DNA of 64,000 bases from Pseudomonadota bacterium (GCA_027623555.1 JAQBSZ010000008.1:60778-124777), one strand, 5' to 3'. Counted from the first letter of the stretch, positions 27,887 to 36,440 are shown. Numbers and translations are program-made. Notes: generated by a model from the sequence alone, not told the origin.

Positions 27887-28495
27887 TTAGCGGGGATTGG
27901 GCGTGGAATTCGCTGGGGACCTGGATTGCAGTTCGTTAACCAGGCGAAACAGCGGCGAGTCCTGGATATGTTCAGTGCGTACCGGCTGCTCTGCGTCGAA
28001 AGTTACGCGCTCGATATACTCCAGCAAACGCTGCTGGGCTGCTGGATCGACTGCAAAATTTACCGACTCGGCGACCCGGGTTGCAGCAGGTTGCGGTGTT
28101 ATCTGCTCAAAACTCGAAGATTCCTGTTGTGCCAGCTCAGGGACTGCCGGGCTTGGCAGGCTAGTCTGGAAAGTGACCACGAAAACTGCAGCGACTGAGG
28201 CGGCAATGGCCATTTTGCTCAAGCCCTGCTGCCAGGCAGAGGCGGAAGATGCTGATCCTGAGGTGATAACAGACAGAGGGGCTTCAGACTGTAGTTGTTG
28301 ATTGATCCGCTCAATAAGAGACGAATTAACCGGGGTACCGACATCATGGAGTACAGATTGCACCAGGTTGTAACGCGACCAGGTTACAGCGATTTCCGGC
28401 GACTCATCCATAGCCTTGAGCAGCCGCCGCAATTCCAGATCGCCGGCCTCGTTATCTAACAGCGCAGATAATGCTTCCTTCTCTCGCTCGCTCAT
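27887..28495 (-). CDS. rseA: Anti-sigma-E factor RseA/MucA
   Basis: Membrane-bound anti-sigma factor that sequesters RpoE until cleaved by envelope proteases. The 202-residue protein begins MSEREKEALSALLDNEAGDLEL, the typical RseA_N helical domain with WSRYNLVQ. It has one membrane segment (about 89-107, LSKMAIAASVAAVFVVTFQ) and a periplasmic C-terminal domain. ATG follows a GGGG-type ribosome-binding site. Named rseA here; mucA is the Pseudomonas name. No rseB partner gene lies downstream. Confidence 0.92.
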   Translation of the reverse strand: MSEREKEALSALLDNEAGDLELRRLLKAMDESPEIAVTWSRYNLVQSVLHDVGTPVNSSLIERINQQLQSEAPLSVITSGSASSASAWQQGLSKMAIAASVAAVFVVTFQTSLPSPAVPELAQQESSSFEQITPQPAATRVAESVNFAVDPAAQQRLLEYIERVTFDAEQPVRTEHIQDSPLFRLVNELQSRSPANSTPNPR

Positions 28496-28625
28496 ACCAT
28501 GCCCCAGACTTGACCCTGTAACTCACCGCTTCGGGTTAATGTTGTCGGCGCGGCTCGCACAACTACTTCAGACAATCCTAATTTAAAAAGGTTCCAAGTG
28601 CCCCGAAAATTTGTACTTTTCTTTG

Positions 28626-29195
28626 TCACAGCAATTCCTTGATTTTCTTGTCGAGCGCTTCCCGGGCCCGGAATATGCGGGATCTCACGGTTCCTACCGG
28701 GCAATCCATGATTTCGGTGATATCTTCATAACTCAGTCCGGAAAATTCACGCAGCGTAAATGCCGTGCGCAAGTCGTCGGGTAATTCTGCAATCGCCGTC
28801 GTTATCACTTCTTTTAGTCTGGCGGTAGCGAGACTCCCTTCGGGATTCTCAATTTCCCGCAGTACAGACCCGATTTCACTCAGTTCGGCTTCATCGACCT
28901 CCAGATCATTCGCCGGCGGCCGCCGATTTCGGGATACCAGGTGGTTCTTCGCCGCGTTTACAGCAATTCGATACAGCCAGGTGTAAAACGCGCTATCTCC
29001 CCGGAATAGAGGTAAGGCCCGATAAGCCTTGATGAAGGCTTCCTGGCAAACGTCTTCCACTTCATGGGGGTCACGCACAAACCGGCTGATTAGCGACGCG
29101 ACCCGATGTTGATAGCGCAGAACCAGCAAGTTAAATGCGTTCTTGTTACCCGACAAGACCCTGTCAACGAGTTGTTGATCGGTATCTTTCGCCAT
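28626..29195 (-). CDS. rpoE: RNA polymerase sigma factor RpoE (AlgU)
   Basis: ECF sigma factor for envelope stress. The 189-residue protein starts MAKDTDQQLVDRVLSGNKNAFNLLV in parts, has region 2 with QHRVASLISRFV, DVCQEAFIKAYRALP and FYTWLYRIAVNAAKNHL, and region 4 with LPDDLRTAFTLREFSGLSYEDI. ATG at 29195 is chosen for its GGAG site; ATG at 29210 is also in frame. Its own promoter matches the sigma-E consensus. Confidence 0.96.
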   Translation of the reverse strand: MAKDTDQQLVDRVLSGNKNAFNLLVLRYQHRVASLISRFVRDPHEVEDVCQEAFIKAYRALPLFRGDSAFYTWLYRIAVNAAKNHLVSRNRRPPANDLEVDEAELSEIGSVLREIENPEGSLATARLKEVITTAIAELPDDLRTAFTLREFSGLSYEDITEIMDCPVGTVRSRIFRAREALDKKIKELL

Positions 29196-29265
29196 TTGCT
29201 CCAACCTCACTCCTGTACTGGCTTATCCGTTTTGTTGCCGGGGCTCACTGAACACGACCCGGGAG

Positions 29266-29292
29266 ATAGACAGTAAGCAATTGCAAAAGTTC
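29266..29292 (-). promoter_or_regulatory. Sigma-E autoregulatory promoter of rpoE
   Basis: On the minus strand GAACTT (plus 29287-29292), a 16-base spacer, and TCTAT (plus 29266-29270), close to the ECF sigma-E consensus GAACTT-N16-TCTGA. It lies about 70 bases before the rpoE start codon. Autoregulation of rpoE/algU is established in E. coli and Pseudomonas. The rest of the 300-base rpoE-nadB intergenic region shows no other feature. Confidence 0.75.
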
Positions 29293-29510
29293 GCAGATTC
29301 CCGGGGGAATCGCTAATCAATTCTGCGCGTTCCAGGCAACTTCTCCACTACCCCGGAATAAGCACCGGGCAGGAGAATCCAGGCTTTCGCCTTCCGCTGC
29401 CACTTGCGTATCCTCGCCAGCGTAGGCAGAATCCGCTTCTTCCAGCCGTCCCTGACGATGCGATCCAGAAATACAAAACTCATTTAATAGATACAGTTAC
29501 CATCAATTAC

Positions 29511-31157
29511 ATGCCCAGTTCCCAAGTCACTATCAGCAATGATACCGACCTGCTGATCATCGGTAGCGGTGCCGCCGGATTGACCCTGGCCTTGCGTAGC
29601 GCTGATTTTGCACGGGTAACGGTGTTGAGCAAAGGTAGCTTACGAGAAGGCGCCACGTTTTACGCACAGGGCGGTATTGCTGCCGTACTTGACGATGCAG
29701 ACAGTATTGAATCCCATGTGGAAGATACGCTGGTTGCAGGTGTCGGTCTTTGTCACCGGGAAATTGTTGAGCACATAGTGTCCCACAGTGCCGCCGCCGT
29801 AACCTGGCTGGTGGAACAAGGCGTGCCGTTTACAACAACCGCTGAATCTTCTGCAAAGCGCAACGTCGGCGAGGCCGTTGCCGACGAACTCAGTTCCCTG
29901 CACCTGACCCAGGAAGGCGGGCATAGTCACCGGCGCATCATCCATGCCACGGATGCAACTGGCAAGGCGGTGTTTGAAGCGCTGCAGAGACGCGCTGAGG
30001 CCCATCCCAACGTCACGCTGCTGGAAGGTTGTACCGCTGTAGATTTAGTGACACAAACGCCTGAGAACGGCTCTGAGCGCGTTTGCGTGGGTGTTTACGT
30101 GCTGAACCAGGCTTCAAACTGCGTAGAAGCCATAAAAGCCCGCTTCGTGGCGCTGGCTACTGGCGGTGCCAGTAAAGCCTATTTGTATACAACCAATCCC
30201 GACGGTGCCAGCGGAGACGGCATCGCCATGGCCTGGCGTGCGGGTTGCCGGGTGGCGAACATGGAATTTAATCAGTTTCACCCGACCTGCCTCTATCACC
30301 CCCATGCCAAGTCGTTTCTGATCACCGAGGCACTGCGAGGCGAAGGCGCCCAGCTGGAATTGCCGGATGGCACGCGTTTCATGGCCGCCTTTGATTCACG
30401 TGAAGAACTGGCACCACGAGATATCGTCGCCCGTGCAATCGACTTTGAAATGAAACGATTAGGCTGTGATTGTGTCTATCTCAACATCACTCACAAGCCA
30501 GCCGACTTCGTGCGCGAACATTTTCCAACTATCTACTCCAGGTGCCTGGAATTCGGCATCGATATCACCAGCGATCGCATCCCGGTGGTGCCGGCGGCGC
30601 ATTACACCTGTGGTGGTGTGGTTATCAACGAAAACGGAGAAACCGATATTCGCAACCTGTATGCCATCGGAGAAACCGGTTTCAGTGGCCTGCACGGCGC
30701 GAATCGCATGGCCAGCAATTCCTTGCTGGAGTGTTTCGTCGTGGCATTTGGTGCCGCTGCTAGCATTGTGCAAAAGCTGGCAACAACCGAATTTGCCTTA
30801 AGCATCAATCCCTGGGATGAGAGTCGGGTCAGTGATTCTGATGATGAAGTCCTGGTGTCCCATAATTGGGATGAGATTCGCCGCTTCATGTGGGATTTCG
30901 TGGGTATTGTCAGGAACAATAAAAGACTCAATCGCGCTGAACGACGCATCAAGCTGCTACGGGAAGAGGTACGCGACTATTACATCAAGCACAAGGTTAC
31001 CAACGACAATCTGGAACTGCGCAACCTGGCGCTGGTGGCTGACTTGATGATCCGCTGTGCACTCTCGCGCAAGGAGAGCCGCGGACTGCATTTCACCCTG
31101 GACTACCAGCACACCGATGCCGTCGGCCACGACACGATCCTGGTTCCTGACCACTAA
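29511..31157 (+). CDS. nadB: L-aspartate oxidase
   Basis: FAD enzyme that oxidises L-aspartate to iminoaspartate, the first step of de novo NAD synthesis. The 548-residue protein shows the dinucleotide-binding [16 protein letters not shown] near the N-terminus, [15 protein letters not shown], the substrate region [14 protein letters not shown], and [16 protein letters not shown]. It is divergent from rpoE, a common gammaproteobacterial arrangement. The start ATG lacks a strong ribosome-binding site; the N-terminal length is normal. Confidence 0.97.
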   Translation: MPSSQVTISNDTDLLIIGSGAAGLTLALRSADFARVTVLSKGSLREGATFYAQGGIAAVLDDADSIESHVEDTLVAGVGLCHREIVEHIVSHSAAAVTWLVEQGVPFTTTAESSAKRNVGEAVADELSSLHLTQEGGHSHRRIIHATDATGKAVFEALQRRAEAHPNVTLLEGCTAVDLVTQTPENGSERVCVGVYVLNQASNCVEAIKARFVALATGGASKAYLYTTNPDGASGDGIAMAWRAGCRVANMEFNQFHPTCLYHPHAKSFLITEALRGEGAQLELPDGTRFMAAFDSREELAPRDIVARAIDFEMKRLGCDCVYLNITHKPADFVREHFPTIYSRCLEFGIDITSDRIPVVPAAHYTCGGVVINENGETDIRNLYAIGETGFSGLHGANRMASNSLLECFVVAFGAAASIVQKLATTEFALSINPWDESRVSDSDDEVLVSHNWDEIRRFMWDFVGIVRNNKRLNRAERRIKLLREEVRDYYIKHKVTNDNLELRNLALVADLMIRCALSRKESRGLHFTLDYQHTDAVGHDTILVPDH

Positions 31158-31171
31158 ACCGCGGCAATTGC

Positions 31172-31585
31172 TCATGGGCAATCTGCAAAGCGCAGGTAAC
31201 GGCGCAGGCGTCGATCATCTTCCGGGCTGAGAGAGTCTGGCAACAGGTTCAACCTGATCACGTGGGTCGAATCGATGACCCTGAACTCCAACACCAGCAC
31301 AAATTCGCTGTAGTACTTGATCCCTGGCAGACTGGCACACAGTTCCTCGCCAGCATACCGCAGCACACAATCCTCGCTACGCAGTAACAGGCTTCGAACG
31401 CGTGAGTCACTGCCCGGCAGCGCCTGATAGCACTGCTGTATCAGGCTGGTGGTAATTGGCAGCACCATTAAGCCTAGCGCGGTCACTGGCAGGTCTATCA
31501 GGGTCAAGGCGAATAAGGCCAGCACATGACAAAGCGTGGCAAAGGCAAATTCAAGGCGAGAAAATTTAATAGCCAGATTCAGCAT
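31172..31585 (-). CDS. ygfX: YgfX/CptA family membrane protein
   Basis: The 137-residue protein has two hydrophobic segments near the N-terminus (about 14-30 and 32-48) followed by a soluble domain, as in YgfX. In E. coli this protein was described as toxin CptA that inhibits FtsZ/MreB polymerisation, paired with SdhE; a true toxin role is debated. Recognition rests on the two-TM layout, the QCYQALPGSDS-type linker and the neighbour sdhE. A 12-bp hairpin separates it from sdhE. Confidence 0.72.
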   Translation of the reverse strand: MLNLAIKFSRLEFAFATLCHVLALFALTLIDLPVTALGLMVLPITTSLIQQCYQALPGSDSRVRSLLLRSEDCVLRYAGEELCASLPGIKYYSEFVLVLEFRVIDSTHVIRLNLLPDSLSPEDDRRLRRYLRFADCP

Positions 31586-31611
31586 CGATTAGCCACCAGC
31601 AGAATTACCAA

Positions 31612-31649
31612 CCAGGGAGCCTCTGAATAATTTTTCTGAGGCTCCCTGG
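31612..31649. repeat. 12-bp inverted repeat between sdhE and ygfX
   Basis: CCAGGGAGCCTC (31612-31623) and GAGGCTCCCTGG (31638-31649) form a perfect stem with a 14-base AT-rich loop. It has no following U tract on either strand, so it may be a processing or partial-attenuation structure rather than a terminator. The left arm contains the dispersed 11-mer. Confidence 0.75.
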
Positions 31650-31652
31650 AGT

Positions 31653-31907
31653 CTAGTTGCCTAACCGGTGATGCGCGAGGATCTGCTGAATTAGTCCATT
31701 AAAACGCGCATCTGTTGGTGCCTCCCTGCCCATCAGCCACTTAAACAGGTCCTGATCTTCCTGTTCCAGGAATTCTTCATATAACAGTTGATCTTGGTGC
31801 GGGAGTGTCTCAAACACGTCTGTGGCAAAAGGCACTAGCAGAAGATCGAGTTCCAACATGCCGCGCCGGCTGTGCCAGAATATTTTTTGTCTATCAACTT
31901 CCTGCAT
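31653..31907 (-). CDS. sdhE: Succinate dehydrogenase flavinylation factor SdhE
   Basis: Small 84-residue helical protein needed for covalent FAD attachment to SdhA and FrdA. It carries the RGxxE motif in SRRGMLELDLLL (residues about 14-25) and YEEFLEQEDQDLFKWLMG, both typical of SdhE/YgfY/CptB. It lies upstream of ygfX on the same strand, the usual pair. Confidence 0.93.
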   Translation of the reverse strand: MQEVDRQKIFWHSRRGMLELDLLLVPFATDVFETLPHQDQLLYEEFLEQEDQDLFKWLMGREAPTDARFNGLIQQILAHHRLGN

Positions 31908-32048
31908 AAATCACTGCACCGGGCGTTCGTGTTTGAGCGAAGCATTATGCGTAAATTAAATTCCCCTTGCGACCGCTTCGCATTAAGATTCACTCCCTGT
32001 ACTGTTCAGCCTTATCCAAAGATTGAGAATTAAGGAGTCTCCTTAACT

Positions 32049-32981
32049 ATGCAAGTTGCTGACCTGTCCCATTTTCAGTTCGTGAGAATTAGCGGGGCGG
32101 ACACTATCAAGTTCCTGCAGGGCCAACTGAGCTGCAATATTGAACTGCTGAGCCCGCAAAGGAGCCTCACGGGTGCCCTGTGCAACCTCAAGGGTCGGGT
32201 CATCGCCGATTTTCGTGCGCTTCAGCTGGGTGAGGCTTGCCTGTTGCAGACGAGTCCGGGCATGGCCGAGAAAATCGTTGCTACGCTGGCGAAATACGCC
32301 GTCTTCTCCAAGGTTGAACTCGAAGTTCTGGAGCCCGGGCCACCGGTAGCAGGATGTTCAGGAGAAGATGCTGCTGGCATGCTCGCGGCGAATTTCGGAA
32401 TGCTTCCTGCTGAGGATCATACAGTTGTGACTGCCGGGAGTATCAGCATCGTCAAGATTCCCGGCCTGGTGGATCGTTTTGAGCTGTACTGCTGGGAAGC
32501 GGCTGATGTTGCAGACGGGTTAACTGACCTGGGCTTTGCTGTAAACGCCGACCCGATGCACTGGCTGTACGAGGACCTTAAGGTGGGTATTCTGCATCTG
32601 CAAAGCGCACAGAGTGAAGCGTACACACCGCAACTACTCAATTTCGATATATCTGGAGTTATTGATTTCAAGAAGGGTTGTTATACCGGTCAGGAAGTAG
32701 TCGCGAGAATGTACTACCGGGGTTCACCAAAGAAACGGCTGTTCCTGCTCAGCAGCGCCACGGAGATTGGCGCTACAGATGAAGTTGTGCAACAGCTTGG
32801 CGGCGAGCAAATTTCGGCAGAAATCCTGGCCTATCACAACGGACTAGCAGGCGAACCCGGTGAAAAACTAGTGTTGGCGATACTGGATATCTCGGCAGTG
32901 GCAGGTGGCGCTGTTTTTGCCCTGTCCGGGCAGGCAGGCTCAGCACTTGAACTGCGTCCCCTTCCCTACCAGGATCCATGA
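32049..32981 (+). CDS. ygfZ: Folate-binding Fe-S cluster assembly protein YgfZ
   Basis: Tetrahydrofolate-dependent factor that supports Fe-S enzymes under oxidative stress; related to the GcvT aminomethyltransferase fold. The 310-residue protein has the hallmark KGCYTGQEVVARMYYRG (about residues 207-223) with the essential Cys, and an N-terminal FLQGQLSCNI. It is divergent from sdhE-ygfX, as in many gammaproteobacteria. The start is preceded by AAGGAGTCTCCTTAAC, a good ribosome-binding site that is part of a small palindrome (about 32032-32047). Confidence 0.94.
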   Translation: MQVADLSHFQFVRISGADTIKFLQGQLSCNIELLSPQRSLTGALCNLKGRVIADFRALQLGEACLLQTSPGMAEKIVATLAKYAVFSKVELEVLEPGPPVAGCSGEDAAGMLAANFGMLPAEDHTVVTAGSISIVKIPGLVDRFELYCWEAADVADGLTDLGFAVNADPMHWLYEDLKVGILHLQSAQSEAYTPQLLNFDISGVIDFKKGCYTGQEVVARMYYRGSPKKRLFLLSSATEIGATDEVVQQLGGEQISAEILAYHNGLAGEPGEKLVLAILDISAVAGGAVFALSGQAGSALELRPLPYQDP

Positions 32982-33046
32982 TTGGCTTCGCTGCGGTGGC
33001 GTAATCCGCTGACAAACTACGCAGCGGCTCCAGCAGCGGCCCAGTA

Positions 33047-33091
33047 CAGGGACTTTCAGTGCAGGTACTTTCAGTGCAGGTACTTTCAAAG
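33047..33091 (+). repeat. 15-bp tandem repeat x3 downstream of ygfZ
   Basis: Three contiguous 15-base units CAGG(G/T)ACTTTCAGTG, the last ending CAAAG. They lie between convergent ygfZ and the unknown gene at 33.1 kb. No hairpin or T tract typical of a terminator follows. Confidence 0.85.
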
Positions 33092-33108
33092 TACGGAATG
33101 GTTTAGCT

Positions 33109-33480
33109 TTAATGATTCCCCTGCCGGGTAAATGACTCCCACATGCTGTCCATCATCGGCAGGTTTATGTTCTCCAGCATTTGAATCAGGTCGATTCGCT
33201 GCGCAATTTCCTCATCGTCAAGCTCTTCCTGTTCGAGGATCTTCTTGTTCAACCAGATCGCATCTTTCACACTCATGAGATAGAAAAGCGCCGCTGGCTC
33301 TTCGTTGATCATACGGATTTGAATGGATCGCACGCCGTATTCGGCGATCTTGGCAATACACTCGTCCCGATTGTCATAACCCAGCGCAAACTCGATGGGA
33401 ACCCGGCTATCGGAACAGACAAATTCCGATTCTTCCAGATGAGTCTCGCGATAATCGCTTAGTTGAACAACCTGGCTCAT
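33109..33480 (-). CDS. Conserved-looking hypothetical protein, 123 residues
   Basis: I do not recognise a family. The protein begins MSQVVQLSDYRETHLEESEF and is acidic and soluble, with mixed helical content and an acidic run EQEELDDEEIAQRIDLIQML in the second half. There is no signal peptide, membrane segment or Cys cluster (one Cys near residue 22, one near 40). The frame is supported by balanced codon use and an isolated position with its own start. It is convergent with ygfZ. Confidence 0.6.
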   Translation of the reverse strand: MSQVVQLSDYRETHLEESEFVCSDSRVPIEFALGYDNRDECIAKIAEYGVRSIQIRMINEEPAALFYLMSVKDAIWLNKKILEQEELDDEEIAQRIDLIQMLENINLPMMDSMWESFTRQGNH

Positions 33481-33785
33481 GGCAGCATCCTTTTCGTGTC
33501 GACGTTCTGTTTGCTTTAGGTGACAAGAAAGCTGTAAGTACAGCTATCCACCTGGCTGCTGAATTTCAGCAACGACCAATTCTGGCCCCGGAATTAGTGG
33601 GACGTCAACACATTGATTTTAATAAAGAATTTTTTATAAATATTGCATTTACCAATTACTGATAACTGAAAAATTAACGCGGATTTCATTTTTGAAACCA
33701 GCCAATCCAGAGCTCATGAGGTCTGTGAGGAAGTGTGGCCCACAGAATTGGGGTGAGAAGAGTGGAAGAGTGAAAGTTATTAACA
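33481..33785. other. Intergenic region, nothing identified
   Basis: About 300 bases between the start of the unknown gene and the tRNA-Arg terminator. The part 33,610-33,690 is AT rich. No gene, repeat or clear promoter was recognised, although the promoter of the unknown gene on the minus strand must lie here. Confidence 0.5.
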
Positions 33786-33803
33786 AGCCCGCGCATGCGG
33801 GCT
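33776..33803 (-). terminator. Terminator of tRNA-Arg
   Basis: AGCCCGC (33786-33792), loop GCAT, GCGGGCT (33797-33803) is a perfect 7-bp stem. On the minus strand it is followed by TGTTAATAACTTT. It starts about 10 bases after the tRNA CCA end. Confidence 0.75.
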
Positions 33804-33813
33804 GGTTGGTTTG

Positions 33814-33890
33814 TGGTGCCCCGGGCAGGAGTCGAACCTGCGACCTGCCCCTTAGGAGGGGGCTGCGCTATCCAGCTGTGCCACCGGAGC
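33814..33890 (-). tRNA. tRNA-Arg (anticodon CCT)
   Basis: The minus strand folds as a 77-base tRNA including an encoded CCA. The acceptor stem is GCTCCGG/CCGGGGC, the D arm GCACAGCTGGATAGCGC, the anticodon stem-loop GCCCC-CTCCTAA-GGGGC (anticodon CCT), and the T arm GCAGG-TTCGACT-CCTGC. The promoter has an extended -10, TGATATACT (plus 33902-33910), followed by a GC-rich discriminator. It decodes the rare AGG codon. Confidence 0.95.
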
Positions 33891-34000
33891 ATGGGCGCGG
33901 AAGTATATCACGTGATCTTTTGCACTTGAGGGTGCACTTGGCTGGCTAAAGTAATGAAGGCTTCGAAATATATCGCGGTATTCGAGAGGGGTGTCTTCCG

Positions 34001-34146
34001 GCCAGGGATCACAGATCCCTGTCGTTCGAACGGCGCTCAAAGCTGACGCTTTGAAAACGCTTGGTCTCACCCAGCCAGGGATCACAGATCCCTGTCGTTC
34101 GAACGGCGCTCAAAGCTGACGCTTTGAAAACGCTTGGTCTCACCCA
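34001..34146. repeat. 73-bp tandem repeat x2 with three palindromes per unit
   Basis: Two essentially identical units begin at 34001 and 34074. Each contains GGGATC-ACA-GATCCC, CGTTCGAACG and CAAAGC-TGAC-GCTTTG, all perfect inverted repeats. The units would form multi-hairpin RNA or DNA. Open frames across them are artefacts of the repeat. Confidence 0.9.
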
Positions 34147-34161
34147 GTTGTGCCACCGAGC
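34143..34161 (-). pseudogene. tRNA-Arg 5' fragment (relic)
   Basis: The 19 bases GCTCGGTGGCACAACTGGG correspond to the first 20 of the intact tRNA-Arg(CCT) GCTCCGGTGGCACAGCTGGA with one deletion and two substitutions. The preceding promoter-like TGATATACT with GC-rich discriminator is shared with the intact gene. Acceptor pairing cannot form, so it is non-functional as a tRNA. Confidence 0.65.
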
Positions 34162-34289
34162 ATGGGCGCGGAAGTATATCATCTGATATTTCGTTGCGAA
34201 GCATCTGTGCGCTTCTAATAAACAGTTAATCCGATTTGTGCTAGTTTTCGCAACTCGATTACCCACGCTTAACAGGCAGTGATTTTTCA

Positions 34290-34742
34290 GTGAAGATCGA
34301 ATGGAAATGCACAGCGTTCGATGAGCTCTCGACTCATGAACTCTATGCCATTCTTCAACTCAGAACCGAAGTGTTTGTGATGGAGCAGGACTGCGCCTAC
34401 CAGGACCTGGATGGCTGTGATCAGGTGGCGCTGCATGTCACCGGCAGGCAAGACGCTGGATTGCTATGTTATGCCCGTCTCCTCCCTCCCGGCCTTAAAT
34501 ACCAGACTCCCTCCATCGGGCGGGTAATCACAGCAAAGTCGGTACGCGGCAAAGGCTTAGGAAAGTCACTGCTGAAGCAGGCGCTCGCCGATTGCCGGCA
34601 GCAGTGGCCAGACCAGGCGGTTACGATCTCCGCTCAACAGCATCTGGAGTCGTTCTACCAGGAGTTGGGATTTATCACCGAATCCGAACCCTATCTTGAG
34701 GACGGAATATCTCACATTCAGATGTGCTGGACTGCCGAATGA
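34290..34742 (+). CDS. GNAT acetyltransferase, ElaA type
   Basis: A 150-residue acetyl-CoA-dependent N-acetyltransferase of the ElaA subfamily. Seen in the sequence: LYAILQLRTEVFVMEQDCAYQDLDG near the start (family hallmark RxxVFVvEQ.CxYxeiD), and motif A in IGRVITAKSVRGKGLGKSLL with the acetyl-CoA-binding R/Q-x-x-G-x-G/A pattern. The substrate is not known. It lies alone between the tRNA relic region and putP. Confidence 0.9.
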   Translation: MKIEWKCTAFDELSTHELYAILQLRTEVFVMEQDCAYQDLDGCDQVALHVTGRQDAGLLCYARLLPPGLKYQTPSIGRVITAKSVRGKGLGKSLLKQALADCRQQWPDQAVTISAQQHLESFYQELGFITESEPYLEDGISHIQMCWTAE

Positions 34743-34967
34743 AATGAGCAAGCGTGAACACGCTCCCTTCAACTAACGGGAATTAGGCTCAGGCACTGTC
34801 AGGATCGAGCGCCTTTGTAAGACTGCCAAAGTATTGCGAAGTGGTGCAGCCAGGAAATTCATGGCCAGGATTGTTGGGTCATCGAATGAAGTCGCACAGC
34901 GCTCAATGGCGAAGGTCACTGGTCAATGCAAATTCGGCCATGAACACCAAGCGAGACCGCCTGCCAG

Positions 34968-36440
34968 CTAGCTGGCAACCAGAAGCGCCCGTGCACTATC
35001 GTACTGCTCCAGGGTCGCATCGTTGTGTTCCGGTCTCAGCACACTGATAGCCACGATAGCGAACGAGGCGAAGGCGAAGCCGGGAACTATTTCATAAAGT
35101 TCAAAGATCCCACCACTGAGATTTGACCAGACGACCACCGTAACTGCCCCCAATAACATGCCAACCACCGCCGATGTCGCAGTCATCCTGCGCCAGAACA
35201 GGGAAAACACGATCACCGGGCCGAAGGAAGCGCCGAAGCCTGCCCACGCATAACTGACCAGGTCGAGCACCCTGCTTTCGCGATCGCTGGCAATCAACAG
35301 GGCCAGAATTGCTATAGCGATTACGGCGGCACGACTAACCGTCAGCAATTCTTTCTCCGAAGCATTCGGCCTCACAAACACGCGATAAAAATCCTCGCTG
35401 ATCACACTGGAAGAGACCAGCAATTGTGAGTCGATCGTCGACATAATTGCTGACAATATAGCGGCTGTTATGATTCCAGCAATCCAGGGATTGAAAAGAT
35501 TCTGACTCAAAGCGATAAAGACAGTCTCCGGGTTCTCCAATGGTTGATCTGCAAAATAGGCGATACCCGCCAATCCGGTTGCGACACTGCCAGTCAACAC
35601 GATAAGCATCCAGGCCATTGCAATGCGCCGGGCCGGAACCAGTTTTTGCGCACTCTCAACGGCCATAAAGCGCGCCAGTATATGAGGCTGTCCAACATAG
35701 CCAAGACCCCAGGCAATCAACGAGATAAATCCAATGAATGTCATGTTGGCAAAAAGTTCAGTGCTCTGTGGATTAACTGCCTGCAGCTGCCCCCACACCT
35801 CCGCCGTTCCACCGCTGCTGCTGATTACAGACAGTGGCGCTATCAGCAGCGCTACCAGCATGAGCAGAGCCTGAACGGCATCGGTCCACACTACTGCCAG
35901 GAATCCGCCGATGAAGGTGTAGGCCACGATAATAAAGGCGCCGGATAACAGGGCTGTGGAGTAGTCCAGCCCGAAACTGTTCTCGAACAGGATGGCTCCG
36001 CCCACCAGACCAGAGGCGGTATAGAACGTGAAAAATAGCAGGATGACGACTGCCGAGAGCAACCGCAACACCCTGCTATGATCATTGAATCGATTCTCGA
36101 AGTAATCAGGCAGGGTTAACGAATTATTTGCATGATGACTATATACTCTAAGCGGCCTGGCCACGAACAGCCAGTTGCAGTAAGCACCAATCACCAGTCC
36201 AATGCCAATCCAGATTTCGCTCAGGCCAGCCAAATAAATGGCGCCAGGTAACCCCAATAAGAGCCAACCGCTCATATCTGAGGCACCGACACTTAATGCT
36301 GTGACAACAGACCCCAGTTTCCTGCCGCCGAGAATGTAATCACCAAGACTATGGGTGCGTCGGTAGGCTTTGATGCCGAGGTAAAGAATTCCCAACAAAT
36401 AGGCAATGAATGTGATTAATAGTGGAGCATTGGTACTCAT
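34968..36440 (-). CDS. putP: Sodium/proline symporter PutP
   Basis: Sodium:solute symporter that imports proline as a nutrient or osmoprotectant. The 490-residue protein has the thirteen-helix SSS layout. Near the N-terminus it has DYILGGRKLGSVVTALSVGASDMSGWLLLGLPGA, in parts, the PutP sodium-site region, and later GLGYVGQPHILARFMA. No putA lies adjacent. The 225 bases between its stop and the GNAT gene contain nothing recognisable. Confidence 0.93.
   Translation of the reverse strand: MSTNAPLLITFIAYLLGILYLGIKAYRRTHSLGDYILGGRKLGSVVTALSVGASDMSGWLLLGLPGAIYLAGLSEIWIGIGLVIGAYCNWLFVARPLRVYSHHANNSLTLPDYFENRFNDHSRVLRLLSAVVILLFFTFYTASGLVGGAILFENSFGLDYSTALLSGAFIIVAYTFIGGFLAVVWTDAVQALLMLVALLIAPLSVISSSGGTAEVWGQLQAVNPQSTELFANMTFIGFISLIAWGLGYVGQPHILARFMAVESAQKLVPARRIAMAWMLIVLTGSVATGLAGIAYFADQPLENPETVFIALSQNLFNPWIAGIITAAILSAIMSTIDSQLLVSSSVISEDFYRVFVRPNASEKELLTVSRAAVIAIAILALLIASDRESRVLDLVSYAWAGFGASFGPVIVFSLFWRRMTATSAVVGMLLGAVTVVVWSNLSGGIFELYEIVPGFAFASFAIVAISVLRPEHNDATLEQYDSARALLVAS

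Larger units (their letters stand above)
33891..34289. other. Decayed tRNA-Arg duplicate and repeat region
   Basis: GCATGGGCGCGGAAGTATATCA occurs here twice (33889-33910, flanking the real tRNA, and 34160-34181). Next to the second copy the minus strand reads GCTCGGTGGCACAACTGGG, a diverged tRNA 5' half. The rest of the expected tRNA is replaced by two copies of a 73-bp element (listed separately). The remaining bases to 34289 contain the start region of the GNAT gene. Confidence 0.7.

Noticed and set aside
31172..31907. sdhE-ygfX as a proven toxin-antitoxin system
   Set aside because: The pair matches CptB/CptA of E. coli, but SdhE has an established flavinylation role and the toxin function is disputed, so it is annotated as sdhE/ygfX without claiming toxicity.
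34009..34266. Open frames around the tRNA-Arg and 73-bp repeats with SVFKASALSAVRTTGICDPW repeated
   Set aside because: They arise from the structured repeat and tRNA sequence. There is no ribosome-binding site and codon content follows the palindromes.
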